Of a stretch of 44,282 nt of DNA, positions 1 to 11,346 are shown piece after piece. The DNA is taken from positions 1-44,282 of the forward strand of contig JANYKU010000118.1 in NCBI GenBank assembly GCA_025358075.1. The letters are read 5' to 3'. How positions within the stretch are numbered: position 1 is the stretch's first letter; each line of letters begins with the position of its first letter. A program made the translations under genes and the position numbers. Below the pieces are notes generated by a model. The model made no database searches, was not told the DNA's origin, and saw only the letters and a program-made list of their open reading frames with translations. Source of the DNA: Ilumatobacteraceae bacterium (GTDB lineage: Bacteria > Actinomycetota > Acidimicrobiia > Acidimicrobiales > Ilumatobacteraceae).

Positions 1-111
1 AACGCCCACACCCGCGACCCTGCAGTCCTCGCCGCTGAACGCCGCCACCGCGCCAAGATCCGAGGCGAAGCCCAACGACGATGGGGCCACCCACGAACCA
101 CCGCCGCATAA
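1..111 (+). CDS. C-terminal fragment of an unidentified protein
   Basis: Frame 1 is open from the first base to a TAA at 109-111, giving 36 residues rich in Arg and Ala with the ending HPRTTAA. The start lies outside the window. The composition suits a basic C-terminal tail, but I do not recognise the family and the piece is too short to exclude a chance open frame. It converges on the minus-strand bkdC gene with a 25-nt gap. Confidence 0.3.
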   Translation, partial: NAHTRDPAVLAAERRHRAKIRGEAQRRWGHPRTTAA

Positions 112-136
112 CGCGCGAACGTTCGTGGTCAGAGCA

Positions 137-1372
137 CTAGCGGACGAACAGAAGGGCCGGCGTCTCGAGAAGCGCCCGGATTCGTTGGATGAACGCTGCA
201 GCGTCGGCGCCATCGACCACACGGTGATCGAACGACGACGACAGGTTCATGATCTGCCGCGGAAGTAGAGCGCCGTCGACGTAGACGGGACGCGTCGCGA
301 TCTTGTTGACTCCGATGATCGCGACCTCGGGGTAGTTGATGATCGGCGTCGACACGATGCCACCGAGCGAGCCGAGGCTGGTGATCGTGATCGTCGATCC
401 GGTCAGCTCCTCCAGGGTGATCTTGTGCGTGCGTGCCGCTGTGGCGAGTCGGGCGACCTCGGCAGCGCTGTCCCACAGATCGCGAGACGCCGCGTCGGTC
501 ACGACGGGAACCATGAGGCCCTTCGGGGTCTGGGCAGCGACGCCGAGGTGGATCGACCGGTGCCGGTTGACGACACCGTTGTCGTCGTCGTACCGAGCAT
601 TCATCTGCGGGAAGTCGGCGATCGCCTCGACGATCGCCCGCATCAGGAACGGCAGGAAGGTCAACTTCGGCCGTTGCTCGCCGTACTGCTCGTTGAGTTG
701 GGCGCGCAAGTGCTCGACGTTGGTCACGTCGATCTCTTCGACGTAGGTGAAGTGGGGGATGCGCTCCTTGGCGAGCTGCATTCGCTGGGCGATGTTGCGC
801 CGCAAGCCGACGACGGGTACCGCGTCGACGACGTCGTCGGTGGTATGGGTCGAGCCGTTGGACAGTTGCCGGCTGCGACCGAGCTGGGTGTCGAGGTCGG
901 CGTGAACCACTCGTCCTTCCGGCCCGGTGCCGACCACGTCGGCGAGATCGATGCCAAGTGTTGCGGCCCGCTGGCGCACTGCGGGTGCCGCGGTCGGCGC
1001 CGTCGAGCGTTCGGCCGGAGCTGCCTCGGTGGGCGTTGCCGGTGGAACAGGTGGAGTTGCGACCGCGACGACGGGTGGAGCCTCGGGTGCTGTCGTGTCG
1101 GCGCTCGATCGAGCTTCGCCCACCGTGCCGTTACCGGTGTCGATGCGGATCAGCGGCGAGCCGACCTGGAGGACGTCACCCACTGCGGCGCCGACCGAGA
1201 GGACCACGCCGGTGACCGGCGAGGGCAGCTCGACGGTTGCCTTGTCGGTCATCACCTCGACCATCACTTGATCCTCGGTGATGGTCTCGCCGACGTTCAC
1301 GTGCCACTCGACGATCTCGGCCTCGGCAATGCCTTCGCCGACATCGGGAAGCTTGACGACGTATTCGCTCAT
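137..1372 (-). CDS. bkdC: Dihydrolipoamide acyltransferase (E2) of branched-chain 2-oxoacid dehydrogenase
   Basis: The 411-residue protein has the standard E2 order. A lipoyl domain (about residues 1-78) carries the lipoyl lysine K44 in MTDKATVE. An Ala/Pro/Thr-rich linker follows, then a peripheral subunit-binding domain (about 129-163) and the catalytic acyltransferase domain ending in DHRVVDG, with H383 and D387 as the expected active-site pair. It should move the acyl group from lipoate to CoA in the cytosolic complex. Its ATG lies 1 nt after the stop of bkdB, so the two are co-transcribed. E2 sequence alone does not separate branched-chain from pyruvate complexes; the assignment leans on the E1-alpha neighbour. 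No E3 gene is present here, so a shared dihydrolipoamide dehydrogenase elsewhere is assumed. Confidence 0.9.
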   Translation of the reverse strand: MSEYVVKLPDVGEGIAEAEIVEWHVNVGETITEDQVMVEVMTDKATVELPSPVTGVVLSVGAAVGDVLQVGSPLIRIDTGNGTVGEARSSADTTAPEAPPVVAVATPPVPPATPTEAAPAERSTAPTAAPAVRQRAATLGIDLADVVGTGPEGRVVHADLDTQLGRSRQLSNGSTHTTDDVVDAVPVVGLRRNIAQRMQLAKERIPHFTYVEEIDVTNVEHLRAQLNEQYGEQRPKLTFLPFLMRAIVEAIADFPQMNARYDDDNGVVNRHRSIHLGVAAQTPKGLMVPVVTDAASRDLWDSAAEVARLATAARTHKITLEELTGSTITITSLGSLGGIVSTPIINYPEVAIIGVNKIATRPVYVDGALLPRQIMNLSSSFDHRVVDGADAAAFIQRIRALLETPALLFVR

Positions 1373-1373
1373 G

Positions 1374-4769
<3,396 letters not shown>

Positions 4770-4773
4770 TCGA

Positions 4774-5916
4774 TCAGCGAAGTTGCCGAAAGCACGCTCT
4801 GACGTCGGCGACGAAGAGATCGGGCTGTTCGAACGCCGCGAAGTGGCCACCCTTCGGCTGCTCCGACCAGTGGACGATGTTGGGATAGTCGGCCTCCATC
4901 CACGACCGAACCGGGGTGACGATCTCTTTGGGGTACACCGCCACGCCGACCGGTACCGCCAACTGGGTGGCGCGGGACTTGCCGAAGCTCTCCCAATAGA
5001 TGCGAGCCGAGCTGGCGCCACTGTTGGTCGCCCAGTAGAACATCACGTTGTCGAGCAGCTCGTCTCGATGCAACACGTTTTCGGGATGTCCATCGCAGTC
5101 GGTCCATGCCCAGAACTTCTCGAGGATCCACGCCGCCTGTCCCGAGGGCGAATCGGCGAGCGCGTACCCGACCGTCTGCGGCCGAGTGGCCTGCTGCTTC
5201 GAATATCCGGAGTCCCACGTCTGGTAGTACTCCGCGCCGTTCAGGGCGCGCTGCTCGTCGGGTTTGGCCTCGCCAACGAGGCGTGGCCGAGTGCCCATTG
5301 CCAACGTGATGTGGATCGCGGCACAGTGCTCGGCGTCGCTGGCACCGATCGCCCGGGTGACGGCCGACCCCCAGTCACCGCCTTGGGCGAAGTAGCGGTC
5401 GTAGCCGAGCCTGGCCATCAGCACGCCCCAGGCTTCGGCGATCCGGTCGACACCCCACCCGGTCGTGGTGGGCTTGCCGGAGAAGCCGAATCCGGGCAGC
5501 GAGGGACACACCACGTGGAACGCGTCGGATGCCTGCCCGCCGAATGCGGTGGGATTCGTCAACGGCTCGATGACTTTGTGGAACTCGACGATCGAGCCAG
5601 GCCAGCCGTGGGTGATCACCAGTGGCTTGGCCTCAGCGTGCGGTGACCGCTGGTGCACGAAGTGGATGTCGAGTCCATCGATCGTGGTGATGTACTGGGC
5701 GAACCGGTTCAGGCGCGCTTCGCGCGCCCGCCAGTCGTAGGTCGCGGCCCAGTACGTGCACATGTCCTGGATCCACGACAACGGGGCACCCTGGCTCCAA
5801 TCGTCGACCGCCTCCGCATCGGGCCAACGCGTGCGGGCCAGGCGCTGGCGAAGGTCGTCGAGCACCTCGTTCGGCACGTCGATGCGGAACGGGCGGATCG
5901 AGACGTCGTCGGGCAT
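4774..5916 (-). CDS. Epoxide hydrolase (alpha/beta hydrolase with EHN domain)
   Basis: The 380-residue protein has the epoxide-hydrolase N-terminal domain (IRPFRIDVPNEVLDDLRQRL and following) and an alpha/beta-hydrolase core. Visible catalytic elements are the oxyanion motif HGWPGS (about 103-108), the nucleophile Asp in GGDWGSA (about 181) and the C-terminal histidine in GGHFAAFEQP (about 358). It should open epoxides to vicinal diols through an alkyl-enzyme ester, in the cytosol. The ATG at 5914-5916 is chosen because MPDDVSIRPF is the usual family N-terminus; the open frame continues upstream into the divergent zinc-finger gene. The substrate is unknown. Confidence 0.9.
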   Translation of the reverse strand: MPDDVSIRPFRIDVPNEVLDDLRQRLARTRWPDAEAVDDWSQGAPLSWIQDMCTYWAATYDWRAREARLNRFAQYITTIDGLDIHFVHQRSPHAEAKPLVITHGWPGSIVEFHKVIEPLTNPTAFGGQASDAFHVVCPSLPGFGFSGKPTTTGWGVDRIAEAWGVLMARLGYDRYFAQGGDWGSAVTRAIGASDAEHCAAIHITLAMGTRPRLVGEAKPDEQRALNGAEYYQTWDSGYSKQQATRPQTVGYALADSPSGQAAWILEKFWAWTDCDGHPENVLHRDELLDNVMFYWATNSGASSARIYWESFGKSRATQLAVPVGVAVYPKEIVTPVRSWMEADYPNIVHWSEQPKGGHFAAFEQPDLFVADVRACFRQLR

Positions 5917-5989
5917 CACGCCTGACCTTACCGTCGACACACGATGCACGAGAGGGGCCGACTCGACCGAGTCATTACCATCGGAGGGC

Positions 5990-6289
5990 ATGACCGACAC
6001 CGCGTGCTCCCACCTCGACGCCATCGTGGCCGACATCGAACCGTCGTCGGACGGTTGTGTGGATTGTCTCGCCATCGGTAGTAGGTGGCTGCATCTACGT
6101 CGATGTACCTCCTGCGGCCACGTCGGCTGTTGCGACAGTTCTCCCAGGCGCCACGCAACGGCACACTTCAACGGCACGCGTCATCCGATCGTGCAAAGCT
6201 TCGAACCTGGCGAAGACTGGTTGTGGTGCTACGTCGACGGCGTTGCCTTCGAGTTGCCATCGATGATGGCCAGTCCGGCACACCCCTGA
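5990..6289 (+). CDS. UBP-type zinc-finger domain protein
   Basis: This 99-residue protein consists almost entirely of a ZnF-UBP-like module. It has CSHLD near the N-terminus, CVDCLAIGSRWLHLRRCTSCGHVGCCDSSPRRHATAHF in the middle (described here in pieces: CVDC, CTSCGHVGCC, RHATAHF) and HPIVQSFEPGEDWLWCYVD at the end. The Cys and His spacing matches the zinc-binding UBP fold that in eukaryotes recognises the ubiquitin C-terminus. In actinobacteria, stand-alone copies are common and their role is unknown. A CGGAGGGC ribosome site sits directly before the ATG. It is divergent from the epoxide hydrolase. Confidence 0.85.
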   Translation: MTDTACSHLDAIVADIEPSSDGCVDCLAIGSRWLHLRRCTSCGHVGCCDSSPRRHATAHFNGTRHPIVQSFEPGEDWLWCYVDGVAFELPSMMASPAHP

Positions 6290-6367
6290 GGGGTCGCTGA
6301 CGGCTACTTGGTCGATTTGCGATGTGGCAGCGCGAGCGTCAGCACACCCAGCCCGACAAGGATCCCG

Positions 6368-6526
6368 CGGCCGAGCAGGGGGCTCGCCGCGGCGCTACGG
6401 CACATCGAGCTCGAGCGTGGCACGCGTCTCGACCGTGACGTCGTCGATGCGTGCACGCGACTGTTCCATCAGCACCAGATCGCGTTCGGTCGGGAACCGG
6501 TCGTCGACGCGCATCACGACGACTGA
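6368..6526 (+). pseudogene. Remnant resembling the end of an HD-GYP domain
   Basis: An open stretch reads RPSRGLAAALRHIELERGTR followed by LDRDVVDACTRLF and then a TGA. HD-GYP phosphodiesterases end with RPYR, then an ALxEI helix, then GTxxDPxVVxAF, so the match in order and spacing is good. No HD or GYP catalytic part precedes it; the upstream bases do not continue the similarity. I read it as a short gene relic. It could be coincidence. Confidence 0.35.
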
Positions 6527-6554
6527 ACGCTGCGCGACCGGGCCCGGAGGAGCG

Positions 6555-7490
6555 CTACCCCCGCACCGGGGCGCTGGCGTTGCAGCCCAGCATGTAACGA
6601 AGCCGTGGCGAGAAGATCGCTGCCTGCTCGGCCGTCATCGGCGTACGGAGATCGACGAACGGCTTCACCCATGAGCGCCCGTATTGGATGATCACCCCGT
6701 TGCGCACACCGTCGGTGACGTTGGCGCCGTGCCGATGCCAGGTCTGTGACAGCCAGATGGCGATGGATCCGGCTGGGCCCTCCAGCACCGTCTCGTTCTC
6801 CAGCAGGTCACGCCCCGACGGTGGTTTGCGCTGCGTGAGATGACTCCCGCGAACAACGTGTGTCGCGCCGTTGTCGATCGTGAAGTCGTCGAGCATCCAG
6901 GCGGTCTGGATGCCCAAGGTGAAGTTGGGCAGCGGCTCGTCGATCTGGGTGAGCGGCGAGTCGACGTGCCACCCGGCGCTGTTGGTGTGGGGGCCGACGT
7001 GGTTGACGCTCATGTCGAGCACGATCGAGTCGCGGCCGAGTGCCTGATCCATCATCTCCAGCAGCAGCGGATGCTCGACCAACGGTGCGAACGCGGTGTC
7101 TTTGTTGATGAGGTTGAAGATCCGCTGCGAGCGCCCGTCGTCGAACAGGCTCGGGATGTGGATGAAGCTGATGCACACCTCGTTGGCGCGCACGGGCCAT
7201 GGAGTGTCGAACTCCTCGGCTTGGCGGTGCCGAATGCGCCGCTTCATCCGCTGGATCTCGTCATCACCACTTCGCCAATACTCGAAGTCGACGTCGCCCA
7301 CTTGATCGTTGGTGATGGCCGATTCGCCCGGATCGACCGGGTGCTCGCGCTCGTACGCCAGGATCCGCTCGACGCGCTCGCGCAGGTAGGTCACCGTTGG
7401 TTTCGGTAGGAGGTTCTCGATCACCACGTAGCCGTTGGCGTTCAATTGCTGCAACGCCTCGGTGGCCTCGATCGTCGGTTGCGTCAGCAT
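6555..7490 (-). CDS. Phytanoyl-CoA dioxygenase (PhyH) family oxygenase, first copy
   Basis: The 311-residue protein has the 2-oxoglutarate/Fe(II) oxygenase signature: HVD (H175, D177 in GWHVDSPL), a distal histidine in QTWHRHGAN (H252 or H254) and the 2OG-binding arginine in GVRNGVIIQYG (about 263). It should hydroxylate, or by hydroxylation demethylate or desaturate, a small organic substrate that cannot be named from sequence. It sits 4 nt downstream of a second PhyH gene on the same strand, and the pair reads away from a palindromic operator at 8766-8777, so both are placed in the catabolic regulon. Confidence 0.85.
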   Translation of the reverse strand: MLTQPTIEATEALQQLNANGYVVIENLLPKPTVTYLRERVERILAYEREHPVDPGESAITNDQVGDVDFEYWRSGDDEIQRMKRRIRHRQAEEFDTPWPVRANEVCISFIHIPSLFDDGRSQRIFNLINKDTAFAPLVEHPLLLEMMDQALGRDSIVLDMSVNHVGPHTNSAGWHVDSPLTQIDEPLPNFTLGIQTAWMLDDFTIDNGATHVVRGSHLTQRKPPSGRDLLENETVLEGPAGSIAIWLSQTWHRHGANVTDGVRNGVIIQYGRSWVKPFVDLRTPMTAEQAAIFSPRLRYMLGCNASAPVRG

Positions 7491-7494
7491 GTCG

Positions 7495-8688
7495 TCAGAG
7501 CCGCCTCACGTACTCTTCCGCGGCGTCGTCGCCGAGCTGCTTGAGCTGCTCGGCCTTGAACGCTTCGCGCATCTTGGCCTTCGGGTGGATGTAGCCGGCG
7601 CCGATGACGACTTCGCCCTTGCCACACATGACGTAGCGAGAGATCCGTTGCCCATGGGGGGAGAGCCGCTTCCATTGCTCGTACGGCATCGAGCGGATCA
7701 CGGCCTCGCTGCGGAACCACGGAGCGAAGTATTCGATGTTCGGTGCGGCGCGGACGTCGTGCGAGAGGTTTGGCGTGCCCCCGTGCCAGGCCCGCAGATC
7801 GCGGAAGATCGCCGAACCGGCGGGCGCTGGGCACAAGGTGCTGAGCTTCATCCACTCCGGCTCGTCGTGGAGGTTGGGGATGGGATGCCGCGAGTTCTGG
7901 GTGCCGGGGATCTGTCTGGTCGGGCCGTTCTCGAAGGTGAGATCGCACATCGGGAAGTTGATCGTGACTGCAGGGACCGGCAGTTCGCGAGTCGAGACCC
8001 GCCCGGTGGGATCGTGAAGTTCGGACCACACGTTGTCGGAGTGGAGGCCTTGGTACTCGATGGCTCCCGGCATGGCGACGTCGCCGCCACCACCGATCAG
8101 GATGTAGTTGGGCGACCCGAAGATCGCCGTGAGGATCGGCGTGGTCGTGGGCATGTCGACCATGTCGACCCACTCGTCGACGTGGAGCATGTGCCGAGAT
8201 GCTGAGCTGCTGCCGAAGGAGAAGCGGTGTGGCAGGCCGCCGGCCCCGCCACCTGCGGCACACGTCGGATCCACCGCCAGCATCTCGTCGAGTGCTCGCT
8301 CGGTTGCCTTGCGCATTCGCTGCAGCTGCTGTGGATCGAGCGCATCACGAACGACGACGAAGCCGTCGCGATGGAACAGTTCAGCGGCACGTTCGACCTC
8401 GGTGGGGTCGACGATCTGTAGCCCTCTGATGCCGTTGTGCTTGCGCAACTTCTCGCGCAGCTGCACGACGTTTGGGTCATCGAAGGACCGGGTCCAACCG
8501 TCACAGCTCGGATCGCCGCCCATGAGGTTGTAGTGCTCGGGAGTGGTCTCGATGTCGGCCGCAGGAGTGTCGAGCCCCAGCGGATTGCTGTTGCTGGCGA
8601 TCGGCGACACCGTTCGGTTGACGAAGCCGTTCGGTGGGACCTCGGAATGCCACCCGAGGTGGCTCGGTCGTGTCGTGGTATCAGTCAA
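7495..8688 (-). CDS. Phytanoyl-CoA dioxygenase (PhyH) family oxygenase, second copy
   Basis: The 397-residue protein begins with TTG (caa at 8686-8688). After a roughly 90-residue N-terminal extension it shows a PhyH core: the iron ligands H216 and D218 in YQGLHSDNVW, the distal H302 in RAWHGGTPN, and R313 in HDVRAAPNIEYF as the likely 2OG anchor. It is only distantly similar to its downstream neighbour, so the two probably perform different steps rather than being a recent duplication. The gene is divergent from the FAD-binding dehydrogenase, with an operator palindrome in the shared 120-nt gap. The substrate is unknown. Confidence 0.85.
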   Translation of the reverse strand: MTDTTTRPSHLGWHSEVPPNGFVNRTVSPIASNSNPLGLDTPAADIETTPEHYNLMGGDPSCDGWTRSFDDPNVVQLREKLRKHNGIRGLQIVDPTEVERAAELFHRDGFVVVRDALDPQQLQRMRKATERALDEMLAVDPTCAAGGGAGGLPHRFSFGSSSASRHMLHVDEWVDMVDMPTTTPILTAIFGSPNYILIGGGGDVAMPGAIEYQGLHSDNVWSELHDPTGRVSTRELPVPAVTINFPMCDLTFENGPTRQIPGTQNSRHPIPNLHDEPEWMKLSTLCPAPAGSAIFRDLRAWHGGTPNLSHDVRAAPNIEYFAPWFRSEAVIRSMPYEQWKRLSPHGQRISRYVMCGKGEVVIGAGYIHPKAKMREAFKAEQLKQLGDDAAEEYVRRL

Positions 8689-8765
8689 TGGATCTGCCCT
8701 GTGTTCTGTGGCGCACCGCGCGACACCGAGGTTAGAACTGCTCGGCGCCGCGGGACGATCCGAAA

Positions 8766-8777
8766 ATCATATATGAT
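8766..8777. promoter_or_regulatory. Palindromic operator ATCATATATGAT, copy 1
   Basis: This is a perfect 12-bp palindrome in the gap between the second PhyH gene (minus) and the FAD dehydrogenase (plus). It stands out as AT-rich in GC-rich surroundings. The same 12 bp recur at 12340 and 14438, each time in a divergent promoter gap. It contains TATGAT on both strands, so it may overlap the -10 elements of both promoters. The likely ligand is the GntR/FCD protein encoded at 14533; that link is inferred. Confidence 0.75.
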
Positions 8778-8830
8778 CGGCACGAGACCTGTCTGGGGGT
8801 GGGGAGCGATGAGCGATCGTTCGAGAAAAC

Positions 8831-10378
8831 GTGATCGTGCTCGGATCGGGTGCCGCCGGCATGGCCGCCGCGCTGGCCGCCGCGGTCGAGGGAGCTCGGG
8901 TGACGGTTCTGGAGCGGTCGGCTTGGCTCGGCGGCACGACGGCGATCTCCGGTGGAGGGATTTGGGTGCCGGCCAACCCCTGGTCTGCTGCCGCTGGTGT
9001 CGTCGACGACGTGGACGCCGGCCTTCGCTATCTCGGCAACTTGCGTCTCGGCGACACCGACCCGGCGGTCAGCGAGGCCTATGTACGAGAGTCGGTCGCA
9101 GTCGCCCGCTGCCTCGAGGATCGAGCCGGCCTGAAGTGGCAGCACCTCGTCGGTATGAGCGACTACCACTGCGAGCTCTCTGGCGGCTGCCCTGGGGGTC
9201 GATCGCTGGAGATCGCGCCCATTCAGGTCAGCGCTGACGCCATAGCGCGCGTCCGAACTGATCCGTATGCCACCCCGCATTGGACGATCAACGAGGAAGG
9301 TGCGGGCTCCCTTCGATCGGGCGACGCAGAGCTCTTGCGGCGAGTCGAACAACGGATCTTGACCCGCGGTCGCGGCCTGATCGCCGCACTGTACGACGCG
9401 TTGCGGCCGTTCGGAGTCGAGTGGCGAACCCAGGTCGGAGCCATGTCGCTGGCGACGCACGATCGCCACGTGATCGGTGTCGATGTCGACGGCCGACAAC
9501 TTCGCGGCGCCGTGGTCGTTGCCACGGGTGGGTTCGAGCGCGACCCTCGGCTCGTTGCTTCGTTCCTGCGCGGTCCCGTGCTGGCCCCCGCCGGGCCACC
9601 CTCGAACACGGGCGACGGTCTACGCCTCGGGATGTCGGCAGGCGCCGCGCTGGGGAACATGAGCGAGGCCTGGTGGTGCCCCGCCGTGCACATCGCCGGC
9701 GAGCAGATCGACGGCTCGGCTTTCTACCGCATGCTGTTCATGGATTCGGCAAAGCCCGGCGGCCTGGTGATCGATCGCCGCGGTCGCCGCTTTGCGAACG
9801 AGGCCACGAACTACAACGACTTCGGACGTGTGCTGACCGAGCTCGACGGCGCGGCCTTTGAACACACGCGAATACCGAGTTGGCTGGTGTTCGATGAGCA
9901 GAGGTATCGCCAGCATCCGCTCGGGTTCATGACCGATCCGCAGCCCGATGGTGACTGGCTGGTGACTGCCGGTTCGCTGATCGAGTTGGCGGAACGGATT
10001 GGGGTTCCGGCAACTGAGCTGTCGTCGACGGTCGATCGGTTCAACGAAGATGTGGCGCGCGGCGTCGATGCGTTCGGGCGCGGCTCGTACGTGTGGGACC
10101 GGTTCAGCTCCGGTGGTGCCGAGCCTCGTCCATTGGGCGACCCTCCGTTGTACGCCGCTCGACTGCTGCCCGGATGCCTCGGCACCAAGGGCGGTCTGAA
10201 GACCGACGGGCACGGTCGGGTCCTCGCTGCCGATGGCAGTGGCGCAATCGACGGGCTCTTTGCCGCCGGAAATGCCGCGGCCAACCCGTTCGGTTGCGCC
10301 TACCCCGGGCCCGGCGCGACGATCGGACCGGCTCTGGTCTTCGGCTCACTCGCCGGAGAAGCAGCGGCGCAGTCCTAA
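8831..10378 (+). CDS. FAD-binding dehydrogenase (3-ketosteroid dehydrogenase / fumarate reductase flavoprotein family)
   Basis: The roughly 515-residue protein has an N-terminal dinucleotide fold (IVLGSGAAGMAAALAAAVEG), the GGTTAISGGGIWVP loop typical of ketosteroid-1-dehydrogenase-like flavoproteins, VVVATGGFERD in the middle, and a C-terminal FAD contact GLFAAGNAAANPFGCAYPGPGATIGPAL (cited in part). It probably desaturates or oxidises a ring or side-chain carbon next to a carbonyl. The only in-frame start is GTG at 8831, which cuts the fold very close to its first strand. A better start, ATG at 8809 with a GGGTGGGGAGCG ribosome site, is in frame only if one A is dropped from the AAAA run at 8826-8829. 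It is the plus-strand arm of the first operator region. Confidence 0.85.
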   Translation: MIVLGSGAAGMAAALAAAVEGARVTVLERSAWLGGTTAISGGGIWVPANPWSAAAGVVDDVDAGLRYLGNLRLGDTDPAVSEAYVRESVAVARCLEDRAGLKWQHLVGMSDYHCELSGGCPGGRSLEIAPIQVSADAIARVRTDPYATPHWTINEEGAGSLRSGDAELLRRVEQRILTRGRGLIAALYDALRPFGVEWRTQVGAMSLATHDRHVIGVDVDGRQLRGAVVVATGGFERDPRLVASFLRGPVLAPAGPPSNTGDGLRLGMSAGAALGNMSEAWWCPAVHIAGEQIDGSAFYRMLFMDSAKPGGLVIDRRGRRFANEATNYNDFGRVLTELDGAAFEHTRIPSWLVFDEQRYRQHPLGFMTDPQPDGDWLVTAGSLIELAERIGVPATELSSTVDRFNEDVARGVDAFGRGSYVWDRFSSGGAEPRPLGDPPLYAARLLPGCLGTKGGLKTDGHGRVLAADGSGAIDGLFAAGNAAANPFGCAYPGPGATIGPALVFGSLAGEAAAQS

Positions 10379-10379
10379 C

Positions 10380-10416
10380 TGCCGAACCTCGGCACCACGC
10401 GGCCATCGTGGCCGTG
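10380..10416. terminator. Paired hairpins between convergent genes, possible bidirectional terminator
   Basis: Two adjacent inverted repeats follow the FAD gene stop: TGCCG-AACCT-CGGCA at 10380-10394, and CACGCGGCCA-TCG-TGGCCGTG at 10396-10416 with one bulged base. They lie in the 62-nt gap between convergent genes, where a terminator is expected. There is no T-run on either strand, so this is only a structural suggestion. Confidence 0.35.
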
Positions 10417-10440
10417 AAAAACCAAAGTTCCGGCAGGTTG

Positions 10441-11346
10441 TCAGAAGATGCCCTCGAGCGAGATGTAGGGAATGTCGCTGTAGGCGACGCGGCGGGTGAA
10501 CTTCCATCCGTCGGGGGTGCGCGCCAGTTCGTCGCTGTACCGGCCGAGCATCTCGAACACCGGCCTGTCGGTGTCGCTGCGGGTGACAAATCCCCAGTTG
10601 CTCTTCGACTTGGCCGTATCGCCGTTGACGTGGATGACCGGGTTCATCACGAGGTGATACGTGCGCTCGAGGTCACTGGGGTAGACCTCGAGCGTACGAA
10701 CGAGCAACGCCTCGATCTCTGCCGGCCCGATTGCCTTGCCGAGGTTGCCGATCCACACGGCGTCGTCGGTGAACAGCGATGCGTAGGCCTTGAAGTCGCG
10801 GGCGTCGAGGTGACGCTTGTACTCCATGAACAGCATCCAGATCGCGTCCTTGTCCTCCATCGCCTGCACCCTGGCAGCGAGCGCGTCGAGGCGAGTGTGC
10901 GGTGGGGGATCCATCGGCGAACGGCCCATCGCCCGCGAGATGTCGTGTCGCTTGATCTTCCATCCACCATTGACGCGCACGAGATCGTCGTTGTAGCGGC
11001 CTGACTGAAGCACGGTCGGGACACCATCGGGATCGGAGGTGAGGGAGAACCACACGACGATCGTCGTGGCCGTTTCTCCGTCGATGTCGATGCGCTGGTT
11101 GTTCATCACGTGGATCGCTTCGGGGAGATTGCCACGAACGTGGGGGCCGAGGTTCTTGTCGAGCACTTCTTGGATCGCCGACGGACCGACGGCCTCGCCG
11201 AGTTGGGCGACGAGCACCCCGTCGTCGGAGAACAAGCTGGCGTAGCCGGCGTGGTCGCCGGAATCGAGGTACTTGGCGTAGTCGATGAAGATCTGGCGGA
11301 TCTGCTCGCGATCGGCGAGCTCTTGAAGACGGTCGGTATCGGTCAT
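10441..11346 (-). CDS. Double SnoaL-like (NTF2-fold) protein
   Basis: The 301-residue protein consists of two SnoaL_4-like cone-fold domains in tandem. The first runs from about 5 to 140 (ADREQIRQIFIDYAKYLDSG, then GYASLFSDDGV) and the second from about 155 to 300 (MEDKDAIWMLFMEYKRHLDA, then AYASLFTDDAVWIG). The parallel segments, including H-V-MN-I-I-G-TA and GRY-DEL-R--GGW, show an internal duplication. Members include ring cyclases, dehydratases and isomerases, so a dehydration or isomerisation in the same pathway is plausible. The start at 11346 overlaps the SMP-30 stop by 4 nt (ATGA), so translation is coupled to that gene. Confidence 0.8.
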   Translation of the reverse strand: MTDTDRLQELADREQIRQIFIDYAKYLDSGDHAGYASLFSDDGVLVAQLGEAVGPSAIQEVLDKNLGPHVRGNLPEAIHVMNNQRIDIDGETATTIVVWFSLTSDPDGVPTVLQSGRYNDDLVRVNGGWKIKRHDISRAMGRSPMDPPPHTRLDALAARVQAMEDKDAIWMLFMEYKRHLDARDFKAYASLFTDDAVWIGNLGKAIGPAEIEALLVRTLEVYPSDLERTYHLVMNPVIHVNGDTAKSKSNWGFVTRSDTDRPVFEMLGRYSDELARTPDGWKFTRRVAYSDIPYISLEGIF

